Positions 16,439 to 24,999 of a stretch of DNA of 64,000 nucleotides are shown here, in pieces. The notes under the pieces are model-generated. The model saw nothing but the letters and a program-made list of their open reading frames with translations, did no database searches and was not told where the DNA came from. Both the position numbers and the translations under genes were made by a program. Origin of the DNA: Kutzneria kofuensis (GTDB lineage Bacteria; Actinomycetota; Actinomycetes; Mycobacteriales; Pseudonocardiaceae); the NCBI RefSeq assembly GCF_014203355.1, contig NZ_JACHIR010000001.1:1738038-1802037 (forward strand), written 5' to 3'. How positions within the stretch are numbered: position 1 is the first letter of the stretch; every line of letters starts with the position of its first letter.

Positions 16439-16804
16439 TCAGAAGGCGCTGGCCTGGGCGCGGCGTTTGACCTCGCGGCCGCGGTCGCCGCGCAGCGCCT
16501 CGATGGGTGTGCCGGGCAGGGTGTCGTCGGCGGTGAACAGCCAGGTGAGGATCTCGTCCTCGGCGTAGCCGGAGTCCTTGAGCACGGTGATGGTGCCGGA
16601 CAGGCCCTTCACGACGGTGTCGCCGGCCAGGAACAGGGCCGGGACGATCAGGATCCCGTCCCGGCGGCAGGCGAGCAGCTGGCCGTCGCGCAGCATCTGG
16701 TGCACCCTCGTCACGGGCACGCCGAGCCGCTCGGCGACGTCGGGCAGGGGCAGGACTTCCAGGTCGGGGCTGAGCACGTCGGCAGCGACGGGGATGGCAC
16801 TCAC
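16439..16804 (-). CDS. Rv2175c-family winged-helix DNA-binding protein
   Basis: 121 residues from GTG 16804 (VSAIPVAADVL). The region LPLPDVAERLGVPVTRVHQMLRDGQLLACRRDG is a helix-turn-helix, followed by a C-terminal domain with GLSGTITVLKDSGYAEDEILTWLF, matching Rv2175c. In M. tuberculosis that protein binds DNA and is phosphorylated by PknL, which blocks binding. Here too the gene is divergent from a PknL-type kinase (92-base gap), so the kinase-substrate relation is likely conserved. Targets unknown. Confidence 0.9.
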   Translation of the reverse strand: MSAIPVAADVLSPDLEVLPLPDVAERLGVPVTRVHQMLRDGQLLACRRDGILIVPALFLAGDTVVKGLSGTITVLKDSGYAEDEILTWLFTADDTLPGTPIEALRGDRGREVKRRAQASAF

Positions 16805-16896
16805 GCGGTCACGATGCCACAGCCCGGGCCTCGCTGCCGAGTCCGATTCGCCTCCTTCACAGATACCGTCGGGGGACTCCCCTACCATCGTGTGCC

Positions 16897-18936
16897 GTGG
16901 GAACCCAGAGCGCGAACCTGATCGGGGGGCTGCTGGAGCAGCGGTACCGGGTCAACACCCTGCTGGCGCGCGGCGGGATGTCCACGGTCTACCGGGGTGT
17001 CGACACCCGCCTGGAACGGCCGGTGGCCATCAAGGTGATGGATCCGAGGTTCTCCGACGACCAGTCGTTCATCGACCGGTTCGTCCGGGAGGCCCGCACC
17101 GCCGCCCAGCTGCACCACCCCGGCGTCGTCGGCGTGTACGACCAGGGCGTGGACCGGTCGCCGACCGGTGACCACGTCTTCCTGGTGATGGAGCTCGTGG
17201 ACGGCGGCACGCTGCGTGACCTGCTGCGCGAGCGCGGGGCGCTGGAGCCGGCACTGGCGCTGAGCGTGCTGGAGCAGGTGCTGTCGGCGCTCGGCGCGGC
17301 GCACCGGGCGGGCCTGGTGCACCGGGACGTGAAGCCGGAGAACGTGCTGATCGGCCGCGGCGGCGCGGTCAAGGTCGCCGACTTCGGCCTGGTCCGGGCC
17401 ATGGCCAGCGCGAACACGACCAGTGACGACATGATTCTCGGCACGGTGGCGTACCTGTCCCCCGAGCAGGTGGCGACGGGCGCCTCGGATCCGCGCAGCG
17501 ACGTCTACTCGGCCGGCATCCTGCTGTACGAGATGCTGACGGGCGTGCCGCCGTACACCGGCGACAACCCGATCTCGGTGGCGTACCGGCACGTGAACGA
17601 CGACGTGCCGCCGCCGAGCGAGGCCGCCACCGGCAGCATCCCGCCCGCCCTCGACGACCTGGTCCTGCGGGCCACCCGGCGCGACCCGGCGCTGCGCCCG
17701 CTGGACGCCGACGCGCTGCTGGCCGAGGTGCACCGCACGGCCATGTCGCTGGGCCTCAAGACGGTGCCGGTGCCGATGGTGGCGGCCAGCCCGCAGCCGG
17801 ACGCGACGATCCGGGTCCGCGACGACGGCCCGCCGACGGAGAAGTTCAGCCCGATCACGGCGGCCACGCCGGTGCCGTCGCTGGCGCCGACGATGGTCGC
17901 GCCGCCGGCGCCGCCGCTGAACCCGATGGGTCCGATGGGCACGAGGGCGATGTCGCGAGCGGACATCGAGGCGAACGCCGTCACCGCGCGGCACGCCCCG
18001 ATCCGCGCCCAGTCGCCGGCCGACCGGTACCAGCAGCAGCGCACGAAGAGCCGCCGCGCGTTCTTCATCTGGATGGCGGTGATCGTGGTGCTTGCGGCGG
18101 CGATCGCCACCACGGCGTGGTGGCTGGGCTCGGGCCAGTGGGCGCAGGTGCCGACCGTGAAGGGCCTGCCGTCGGCGGCCGCCGAGCAGAAGATCCGGGA
18201 CGCCAACCTGCAGTTCACCGAGAAGAACGTGCCCAGCAACGATGTGCCCAAGGGCGTCGTGGTGGACGTGTCGCCGGGCGAGCAGCAGCAGGTGCGACGC
18301 GGCTCCTCGGTGGAGCTGAGCGTGTCGCAGGGCAAGCCGGTGGTGCCGACCGTGCAGCCCGGCTCCGATCCGGCGGTGGCCGACAAGCTGCTCTCCGAGC
18401 AGGGCCTGCAGTCGCTGCGGGACGCCAACAAGGACGACTTCAGCGAGAACGTGCCGGCCGGCAAGGTGCTCAAGCTGCTGCCGAATCCGGGCACGCAGGT
18501 GAACGTCGGCTCGGCGGTGGTGGTCGTGCTGAGCAAGGGCCCGGCGCCGAAGAAGGTGCCGTCGGTCGTCGGGATGCCGCACGACCAGGCGTTCCAGGCG
18601 CTGCAGCAGGCCGGCTTCCAGCCGGTGGACGGGCCGGCCGAGTTCAGCGACCAGGTCGACAACGGCAAGGTGATCCGGACCAACCCGGGCGCCGGCTCCA
18701 CGGTGCCCGGCGGCGACAACAACCAGGTGACGGTCATCGTCTCCAACGCCGTGGTGGTGCCCGACCTGACCAACATGAACGCCGAGGACGCCCGCAACAC
18801 GCTGAAGGGGCTCGGCCTGGACATCGACGTGCAGGGCTTCTTCGGCGGCAAGAACGGCAGGGTCTTCGCCCAGGACCAGCCGCCGGGCAGCCGGGTCAAG
18901 CCCGGCTCGAAGATCACCGTGCACGTGTTCCCGTGA
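16897..18936 (+). CDS. pknL: Ser/Thr protein kinase with four PASTA domains (PknL type)
   Basis: 679 residues from GTG 16897. Kinase domain about 16-280: glycine loop ARGGMSTVY, Lys46 (VAIK), HRDVKPEN at 142-149, DFG at 162-164. A juxtamembrane Pro-rich linker leads to one membrane helix (about 389-410). Four extracellular PASTA repeats follow (about 417-480, 483-551, 554-623, 625-679), each with the PGS/G-type turn. PASTA repeats sense muropeptides or lipid II, so this is a cell-wall-responsive sensor kinase. Divergent from the Rv2175c-like gene. M. tuberculosis PknL lacks PASTA repeats, so the ectodomain differs while the locus is conserved. Confidence 0.95.
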   Translation: MGTQSANLIGGLLEQRYRVNTLLARGGMSTVYRGVDTRLERPVAIKVMDPRFSDDQSFIDRFVREARTAAQLHHPGVVGVYDQGVDRSPTGDHVFLVMELVDGGTLRDLLRERGALEPALALSVLEQVLSALGAAHRAGLVHRDVKPENVLIGRGGAVKVADFGLVRAMASANTTSDDMILGTVAYLSPEQVATGASDPRSDVYSAGILLYEMLTGVPPYTGDNPISVAYRHVNDDVPPPSEAATGSIPPALDDLVLRATRRDPALRPLDADALLAEVHRTAMSLGLKTVPVPMVAASPQPDATIRVRDDGPPTEKFSPITAATPVPSLAPTMVAPPAPPLNPMGPMGTRAMSRADIEANAVTARHAPIRAQSPADRYQQQRTKSRRAFFIWMAVIVVLAAAIATTAWWLGSGQWAQVPTVKGLPSAAAEQKIRDANLQFTEKNVPSNDVPKGVVVDVSPGEQQQVRRGSSVELSVSQGKPVVPTVQPGSDPAVADKLLSEQGLQSLRDANKDDFSENVPAGKVLKLLPNPGTQVNVGSAVVVVLSKGPAPKKVPSVVGMPHDQAFQALQQAGFQPVDGPAEFSDQVDNGKVIRTNPGAGSTVPGGDNNQVTVIVSNAVVVPDLTNMNAEDARNTLKGLGLDIDVQGFFGGKNGRVFAQDQPPGSRVKPGSKITVHVFP

Positions 18937-18950
18937 CCTAGACTCGCCTG

Positions 18951-19160
18951 ATGATCGGGACTCGGGGACGCGTCACCGGCCGGATCGGCCCGGGGCTCGT
19001 CGGGGAGGTGATGATCGCCGTCCGCGGCGGGGTCGAGGCGTTCTACGCGCACCCGATCGAACCGCAGGAGACGATCGAGCCGGGAGTGCAGGTGCTGGTC
19101 GTGGACTTCGAGCCGCCGCGCACCGTGTACGTCGAACGCTGGCGCCCCCTGCTCCCCTGA
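18951..19160 (+). CDS. NfeD-like OB-fold small protein
   Basis: 69 residues, all beta-strand-like: GRVTGRIGPGLVGEVMIAVR, then FYAHPIEPQETIEPGVQVLV and PRTVYVERW. This is the pattern of the NfeD C-terminal OB fold, here without any membrane helix. NfeD proteins work with flotillin/stomatin partners, and a flotillin gene follows 272 bases downstream. It starts 14 bases after the pknL stop, so it may be co-transcribed with the kinase. Family by pattern recognition; partner by context. Confidence 0.75.
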   Translation: MIGTRGRVTGRIGPGLVGEVMIAVRGGVEAFYAHPIEPQETIEPGVQVLVVDFEPPRTVYVERWRPLLP

Positions 19161-19432
19161 CACCCCGGCGAGTCACGCTCCGGGGCACCCCGAATGTCGG
19201 TTTCCGGCACACCCTTTCGAGTGAGGGGTTTCCGTCGTTGTTGCCGTTGGCGTGCAACAAGAAGCGCCGTGGCCGTTTCTCTCCCCAAGTGTGTGTCAAG
19301 TGACATGTACTAAGTGGGAACCGAGGAATAGCGTCTGAGCTCCAAGGTGCGCCGGGAAGTCTGGTCGGCAACCACGACAAGGTCGTGGGGCGCACCAACG
19401 CGCCCCACGGGACAGAGGGGGCGTCAGAAGAG

Positions 19433-20914
19433 ATGGACGCGAGCGTATTAGTGATCGTCGGCGGCGCGGTCGTCGCCCTGATCGTGCTGTTCATCATCCT
19501 GCGGGTGCTCTGGCGGGTGGCGGAGCCCAACGAGGCCATGATCATCTCCGGCCTCGGCGCCAAGCGCATCCAGGTCGGCGAGGACAGCCTCGGATTCAAG
19601 ATCGTCACAGGCAAGGGCACCCTGGTGATGCCCGGCTTCCAGACCGCGCGCCGGCTGTCGCTGGACACGCGGTCGGCGGAGATCGTGGTGTCCTGCGTGA
19701 CCAAGCAGGGCATCCCGGTGCGGGTGCAGGGCGCGGTGATCTACAAGGTGGGCGACGACTTCGTGTCCATCGCCAACGCCGCGCGCCGCTTCCTCGACCA
19801 GCAGAACGCCATGGACACCAGGATCCACAGCGTCTTCGCCGGCCACCTGCGCTCCATCATCGGCGCGCTGACCGTCGAGGAGCTGATCCGGGACCGCGAG
19901 CGGCTCACCGCCGAGGTGCGCAGCTCGTCCGCGAACGAGATGAGCAAGCTGGGCCTGGTCGTCGACTCGCTGCAGATCCAGGAGATCGACGACGCGTCCG
20001 GCTACATCGCCAACCTGGGCAAGCCGCACGCCGCCGCGGTCGCCGCGCAGGCCCGCATCGCCGAGGCGCAGCGGGACCAGGAGGCCACCGAGGCGGAGCA
20101 GATCGCCGCCGCGAACAAGGCGTCCGCGTGGCGTGACAGCCAGATCAAGCAGTCGGCGTTCCAGGCCGAGATCGACCAGGCGTCGGCCCGCACCAAGCAG
20201 GCCGGCCCGCTGGCCGAGGCGACCGCCCGCCAGGAGGTCGTCGTGCAGGAGACCAAGGCCGCCCAGCTGGAGGCCGACCTGTCCGAGCAGCGCCTGCAGT
20301 CGCAGGTCCGCAAGCCCGCGGACGCCAAGGCGTACGAGACCAGGACGCTGGCCGACGCCGACCGTGACGCGCAGATCGCCCGGGCCCAGGCGCAGGCCAA
20401 GGAGACGGAACTGCGGGCGGCGGCGGACGCCACCCGGGTGAAGGCGGCGGCGCAGGCCGAGGCCGAGGCCACCAAGGCCCGCGGTGAGGCGGAGGCGGCG
20501 GCCACCAGGGCCACCGGTGAGGCCGAGGCCGCGGCGGCGCGGGCGCAGGGCCTGGCCCAGGCGGAAGCCGCGCGGGCCAAGGGTCTCGCCGAGGCCGAGG
20601 CGATCCAGGCGCGGGCGGCCGCGCTGGCCGAGAACCAGGAAGCCGTTGTGGCGCAGGAACTCGCCGAGAACTGGCCGGCCATCGTGGCGGCCGGCGCGTC
20701 GGCGTTCTCCAACGTGGACAACATGGTTGTGCTCAACGGCGCCGAGGGCGTGACGGAGCTGTTCACCAAGGCGCTGTCGCTGGGCGGCGCCGGCTTCGGC
20801 ATGGCCCGCCAGCTGATGGACTCGATGCAGCTGGCCAAGCCGGCCGAGAAGGCCGCCACCAACGGGTCGGTCGACGACGACTTCGGGCTTTCCCTGCCGA
20901 AGACGGAGATCTAA
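19433..20914 (+). CDS. floT: flotillin (SPFH-domain membrane-scaffold protein)
   Basis: 493 residues. One N-terminal helix (about residues 5-25), then the SPFH/PHB domain (about 30-200: RVAEPNEAMIISG, PGFQTARRLSLDTRS, GAVIYKVGDDFVSIANAARRFL) and a long Ala/Glu coiled coil (about 200-430) with EA-rich repeats of the flotillin domain. A Gly/Met-rich C-terminal part ends in DDDFGLSLPKTEI. Flotillins organise ordered membrane microdomains and oligomerise on the inner leaflet. ATG at 19433 with AGAAGAG upstream. The gap upstream (19161-19432, 272 bases) has no visible gene and probably holds its promoter. Confidence 0.95.
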   Translation: MDASVLVIVGGAVVALIVLFIILRVLWRVAEPNEAMIISGLGAKRIQVGEDSLGFKIVTGKGTLVMPGFQTARRLSLDTRSAEIVVSCVTKQGIPVRVQGAVIYKVGDDFVSIANAARRFLDQQNAMDTRIHSVFAGHLRSIIGALTVEELIRDRERLTAEVRSSSANEMSKLGLVVDSLQIQEIDDASGYIANLGKPHAAAVAAQARIAEAQRDQEATEAEQIAAANKASAWRDSQIKQSAFQAEIDQASARTKQAGPLAEATARQEVVVQETKAAQLEADLSEQRLQSQVRKPADAKAYETRTLADADRDAQIARAQAQAKETELRAAADATRVKAAAQAEAEATKARGEAEAAATRATGEAEAAAARAQGLAQAEAARAKGLAEAEAIQARAAALAENQEAVVAQELAENWPAIVAAGASAFSNVDNMVVLNGAEGVTELFTKALSLGGAGFGMARQLMDSMQLAKPAEKAATNGSVDDDFGLSLPKTEI

Positions 20915-20932
20915 CCGGTACCGTCGGGTTCC

Positions 20933-22306
20933 GTGAAGGGACTGGTACTGGGCGGCGGTCTCGCCGGCACGCTGGCGGCCGTCGCCCTCGCCGAGCACTG
21001 CGACAACGTGATCATCGTGGAGCGGGACCGGATGCCCTCCGGTCCCGAGCCGCGCAAGGGGGTGCCGCAGGGCCGGCACGTGCACAACCTGATGTCGACC
21101 GGGGCCCGTGCCATCGACGATCTGCTGCCCGGCACGATCGACGCGCTGGTGGCGGCCGGCGGGCAGCGCATCGACGTGCCGCGGCGGCTCGTCTCGTACG
21201 CGCTGGGCACCTGGAACCGCCGCTATCCCAGCAACCAGACGTTCGTCTCGGCTTCGAGGCCGCTGCTGGACTGGACGGTCCGGCGGCGGGCTCTGGACAC
21301 CGGCCGGCTGGAGTACGTCGAGAGCACGGACGTGATCGGCCTGGCCGGCGGCGCGGACAAGGTGACCGGCGCGCTGGTGCGGGACCGGGACACCAAGCGG
21401 GAGTACGAGCTGACCGCCGACTTCGTGGTCGACGCCACGGGCCGGTCCTCGGCGACGCCGAGCTGGCTGACCGACCTCGGGCTGCCGGCCGTCACCGAGG
21501 AGCGGTTCGGGGCCGGAATCGGCTATGCCAGCCGGACCTTCCAGGCGCCGCCGGGCAGCGACCCGGAGTTCCCGGTGGTCAGCATCGCGTCCGAGCCGAA
21601 GTCCGACCGGTACGCGCGCGGCGGCGTGCTGATGCCGATCGAGGACGGCAAGTGGATGGTCACCTTCGGCGGGCTGCCGGGCGGCGAGCCGCCGACCGAC
21701 GAGGACGGATTCATGACGTTCGCCCGAAACCTGAGCCATCCTCTGCTCGCGGACCTGATGGCCAGCGCCTTGCCGCTCGGACCGGTGGCCGGGTACCGCA
21801 CCGCCGACAACCGGCGGCTGCGCTACGACCTGATCCGGCCGTGGCCGGAGGGCTTCGTCGTGGTCGGCGACGCCGCCAGCGCGTTCAATCCCGTGTACGG
21901 GCACGGCATGTCCGTGGCCGCCCGCAACGCGCTGTCCATCCGCAACGGCTTGCGCCGGCACGGAAAGGTCGCCGGCACGGCCCGGATCATCCAGGCGTCG
22001 GTGACCAGCGGCGGCCTCGACGCGTGGCAGCTGGCGGTCGGGCAGGACACGCGGAGCCAGGAGCGGCTCGAAGGCCGGACCCCGGACCTGAAGTCCCGGC
22101 TGCTGTACGCGTACACCGACCGGATGGCGCGGGTCGCGCGTGGGCGGCAGGACCTGTTCGCACTGCAGATGGACGTCTACACGCTGACGGCGCCGGCCGG
22201 CCGTGTGTTCTCGCCGCAGGCAGTGCTGGGGACGCTGCTCGGTCCGGTCGACCCGCCGGTGCTCGAACCGCCGCTGACCGCGGCGGAGCAACGAGTTTTC
22301 GCCTAG
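20933..22306 (+). CDS. FAD-dependent monooxygenase/epoxidase-like oxidoreductase
   Basis: 457 residues from GTG 20933. Motifs: GGGLAG (Rossmann FAD site), ADFVVDATGRSS, and FVVVGDAASAFNPVYGHGMS (second FAD motif). The whole pattern matches the LasC/MonCI-like epoxidase group and related FAD-binding hydroxylases. It starts 18 bases after the flotillin stop and could be co-transcribed. No polyketide genes are near, so an epoxidase role in polyether synthesis is unlikely; an unknown hydrophobic substrate at the membrane is an inference. The 3' end overlaps the convergent FMN-binding gene by 4 bases. Confidence 0.88.
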   Translation: MKGLVLGGGLAGTLAAVALAEHCDNVIIVERDRMPSGPEPRKGVPQGRHVHNLMSTGARAIDDLLPGTIDALVAAGGQRIDVPRRLVSYALGTWNRRYPSNQTFVSASRPLLDWTVRRRALDTGRLEYVESTDVIGLAGGADKVTGALVRDRDTKREYELTADFVVDATGRSSATPSWLTDLGLPAVTEERFGAGIGYASRTFQAPPGSDPEFPVVSIASEPKSDRYARGGVLMPIEDGKWMVTFGGLPGGEPPTDEDGFMTFARNLSHPLLADLMASALPLGPVAGYRTADNRRLRYDLIRPWPEGFVVVGDAASAFNPVYGHGMSVAARNALSIRNGLRRHGKVAGTARIIQASVTSGGLDAWQLAVGQDTRSQERLEGRTPDLKSRLLYAYTDRMARVARGRQDLFALQMDVYTLTAPAGRVFSPQAVLGTLLGPVDPPVLEPPLTAAEQRVFA

Positions 22307-22743
22307 TTGCCGGCGTCGATCGCGGCCTGGAGGGACTGGGCGTAGGCCTCGCTGGTGGCGGTCGCGCCGGAAACGGTGTCGATCTTGGCGCTCTGGGCCT
22401 GGAGCGCCTCCTGCCGAAGCGTGGGGGCGGCGGAGTCGGCGATGCGCTGGCTCCGCCGGTCCGACGGCGTCTCCACCATCTGCACGTCGGTGATGGTGCT
22501 GCCGTTGAACGTCACCTGCACCTGGTAGGGGCCGAACTCCGTCTCCACCTCGGAGCCGGTGACGGTTCTCGTGCCGTTCGCGGCCGTGCTCGGCGGGCTG
22601 CCGGCGCTCGGTGTGGTAGTGCCCGTTCTAGCGGTGCCTTGTGCGCTAGCGGCGCTGGCAGTCGTGGCCGTGCTCGGGTGGTACCGCAGCAGCGGCACCA
22701 GGCCGGCGGCGGTGAGCACCAGGGCGATGACGGCTCGGCGCAT
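22303..22743 (-). CDS. exported FMN-binding domain protein
   Basis: 146 residues. N-terminal signal/anchor helix, then a Thr/Ser/Ala-rich linker and an FMN-binding domain with ITDVQMVETPSD and DTVSGATATSEAYAQSLQ. The S(T)GAT-type motif is where ApbE attaches FMN covalently through Thr in NqrC/RnfG-type domains. It lies 16 bases downstream of a ferric-reductase-like gene, on the same strand. The pair would move electrons across the membrane from NAD(P)H through haem to an extracytoplasmic flavin. An apbE gene is not in the window. Confidence 0.9.
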   Translation of the reverse strand: MRRAVIALVLTAAGLVPLLRYHPSTATTASAASAQGTARTGTTTPSAGSPPSTAANGTRTVTGSEVETEFGPYQVQVTFNGSTITDVQMVETPSDRRSQRIADSAAPTLRQEALQAQSAKIDTVSGATATSEAYAQSLQAAIDAGN

Positions 22744-22759
22744 TCTCGGTTTCCCTTTC

Positions 22760-24100
22760 CTAGGCGGCGAACGCGAAGCGCTCGGCGTGGCATTGCTCAG
22801 CGGGCACGGCCAGGGCCCGCAACGTGGTCAGGACCGCGTCGGTCATCCCCGGTGGGCCGCAGACGAACACGTCCCGTTCCCGGACGTCCGGCACGAGCTC
22901 GGCCAGGTGCGCGGCGCTGAGCAGCTTGTCGTCGACGGGACCGACCACCATGTGCAGCCGTGCGCCCATGCGCTGGGCCAGGTGACGGAGTTCGTTCGCG
23001 AGAACCGTGTCCTCCCACTGGTTTGCCCGGTACACGGCGACGACGTCTCCGCGCAGTTCCTCCATCAGCGCACGGATCGGCGTGATGCCGACGCCGCCGC
23101 CGATCAGCAGCGCGCCTCTTCGGCCGCATTTGTTCGACGTGAACGCTCCGTACGGGCCCTCGGCGAAGACTCTGGTGCCGGGCTTCAGTGTGCGCAGCCA
23201 GGCGCTGCCGTCGCCGAGCGCCTTCACCGTGATCCGCAGGCCGCAGGTGTTCGGCATCGCCGACAGCGAGTACGGATGCGCCTCCCACCAACGGTCCTTG
23301 GTGAGGAACCGCCAGAGGAAGAACTGCCCCGCCCTGGCCGGCAGCTCGTGGAGCCGCTTGCCCGTGATGTACACCGACACCACACTCGGCGATTCCGCCA
23401 CCACCCGGTGCACCCGGAGTTGGTGACGGGCGTTGCGCCACAACGGAAGCAGCACCCTCGCCGCCAGGATCGCCGTCAGCGCACCGCCGTAGAGCGTCCA
23501 CCAGTAGGCCGTCGCGACCGGCGACCCGACGAAGTCCCGGCCCGTCGTCACCTGGTGCAGGAAACCGAGGATCACCGCCAGGTAGGCGTACAGGTGCACG
23601 AAGTGCCATGTCTCGTACCGCATCTTCCTGCGGGCCGCGCGGGCCGAGGTCACCGCGACCACGACGAGCAGGATCATCGCCACCGTCGCCTTGAGCACGT
23701 CGCCCGTGTCGAAGACCAGCGTTCCCAGCTCCGTCACGACCGGGCTGCCGTCGCTCGCGGCGTAGCCCAGTGTGATGAACACGACGTGGGCCAGCAGCAG
23801 CCACAGCACCCAGAAGCCCGTCCAGCGGTGCCAGCGGGTCAGCTGGTCCATGCCCAGGCCCCGTTCCAGCCACGGCACCCGGGCGATCAGGAACAGCTGG
23901 AACACCAGCAGCAACGCCCCGTACAGCCCCGTCGCCCGGCCCAGCACCGTCAGCAGGTTGTCGCTCAGGCCGCCGTCCATGACCAGGAGGTCCGTCACCC
24001 ACATCGCGTTCAGGCCGACCAGGGCCAGCAGCCACTGGGCCGTGGTCAGCCCCCTCGCCGGAGCGGCGGTCGAAATCGCTGTCACGGATCTGAGTCTCAC
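22760..24100 (-). CDS. ferric-reductase-like transmembrane flavocytochrome
   Basis: 446 residues. Six to seven membrane helices (about residues 20-230) include His pairs in RWHRWTGFWVLWLLLAHVVF and ETWHFVHLYAYLAVILGFLHQ, typical haem ligands of the ferric reductase/NOX fold. A cytoplasmic FAD-binding (WEAHPYSLSAMP) and NAD(P)H-binding (GALLIGGGVGITPIRAL, VFVCGPPGMTDAV) oxidoreductase domain follows. Electrons from NAD(P)H would cross the membrane by haem to a partner, here very probably the FMN-binding protein encoded directly downstream. Physiological acceptor unknown. Confidence 0.92.
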   Translation of the reverse strand: MRLRSVTAISTAAPARGLTTAQWLLALVGLNAMWVTDLLVMDGGLSDNLLTVLGRATGLYGALLLVFQLFLIARVPWLERGLGMDQLTRWHRWTGFWVLWLLLAHVVFITLGYAASDGSPVVTELGTLVFDTGDVLKATVAMILLVVVAVTSARAARRKMRYETWHFVHLYAYLAVILGFLHQVTTGRDFVGSPVATAYWWTLYGGALTAILAARVLLPLWRNARHQLRVHRVVAESPSVVSVYITGKRLHELPARAGQFFLWRFLTKDRWWEAHPYSLSAMPNTCGLRITVKALGDGSAWLRTLKPGTRVFAEGPYGAFTSNKCGRRGALLIGGGVGITPIRALMEELRGDVVAVYRANQWEDTVLANELRHLAQRMGARLHMVVGPVDDKLLSAAHLAELVPDVRERDVFVCGPPGMTDAVLTTLRALAVPAEQCHAERFAFAA

Positions 24101-24196
24101 CGCCCCAGGTCAGAGCTCTCTCGGGGGAAGCTGTCCATCAGCTGTGCGTGGAACTACTCATGCGCTCGCAGTCCCAGCGTGGCTACCGTCGGCGAC

Positions 24197-24958
24197 ATGC
24201 GGATGCTCCCTGTGCTGGTGGTGTCTGTCGTGCTGCTGTCGGCCTGCGGCGCCGGCGACGACCTGAGCGATCGGCAGGCACGGTCCGTCGCCGGTGCCCT
24301 CGGCTCCCACCTCGAGCCCGACGCCATGGGCTACGCCCGTGCCGCCATGGCCGCCCAGCCGGGGCTCGCCGTGCTCGAGGCCACCGACCTCAAGGCGTCC
24401 GGGCCGACCGATCCGCGGGCGCATCTCGTCATCCGGCTGCAGTACGCCACGTACGAGAACGACTCCTTCTACCGGAGCCACCCGACCTGGCATCCCGTCT
24501 GCTACGGCTTCGACCTCAACCGCTTCGGGACGCTCAACGGTCCCGAGGTCGTCGACTGCCCGGCCACCGCCCCGATCAAGCCGCCTCCCGTGCCCAGCAC
24601 GAACATTCCCGCCGGCGACGCCGATGCCCTGCGGTCCGTCCTCGCCGCGCTGCCGCCGTCCCCCGCCGATGCCCAGGTGCAGGCCGCCTTGGCGGCGGGC
24701 CTGCCCGCCCCTCCGGTCGACCCCGTCACCAAGCTCGCCGGCGTGGCCCCGCGGGTCCTCTCCACCGTGCACGGCCCCGACATCGCCGTCGCCATCCGCG
24801 GCGGCGACTACTACGCCGGCTACCAATGTGTGCTAGGCCTCCGGCAAGGAGGCAAAGTCCTTGTGTGGCAACCATCTCACGCGGAGCTTCGGCCGGGCGA
24901 GCTCGCCTGCGAGCCGGACGAGGCCCTCGCCCGCGACGGCGTCACCCCGCCCCACTGA
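24197..24958 (+). CDS. putative lipoprotein of unknown function
   Basis: 253 residues with a lipoprotein signal: MRMLPVLVVSVVLLSACGAG, lipobox LSAC, so the mature protein is probably lipid-anchored on the outer face of the membrane. The rest has mixed alpha/beta composition with four more Cys (VCYGFD, VDCPAT, YQCVLG, LACEPD), which suggests disulfides. No family recognised. It is divergent from the ferric-reductase-like gene (96-base gap) and convergent with the FGGY kinase. Confidence 0.8.
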   Translation: MRMLPVLVVSVVLLSACGAGDDLSDRQARSVAGALGSHLEPDAMGYARAAMAAQPGLAVLEATDLKASGPTDPRAHLVIRLQYATYENDSFYRSHPTWHPVCYGFDLNRFGTLNGPEVVDCPATAPIKPPPVPSTNIPAGDADALRSVLAALPPSPADAQVQAALAAGLPAPPVDPVTKLAGVAPRVLSTVHGPDIAVAIRGGDYYAGYQCVLGLRQGGKVLVWQPSHAELRPGELACEPDEALARDGVTPPH

Positions 24959-24999
24959 CCCTGCCGGCTTCGTGTGGTTGGCTGGAAGTCGGGGGGTGC

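Noticed and set aside
19448-22291. Very long antisense frame of 947 codons over flotillin and the flavoprotein
   Set aside because: Typical high-GC shadow frame, rich in Arg/Gly/His, antisense to two well-supported genes.
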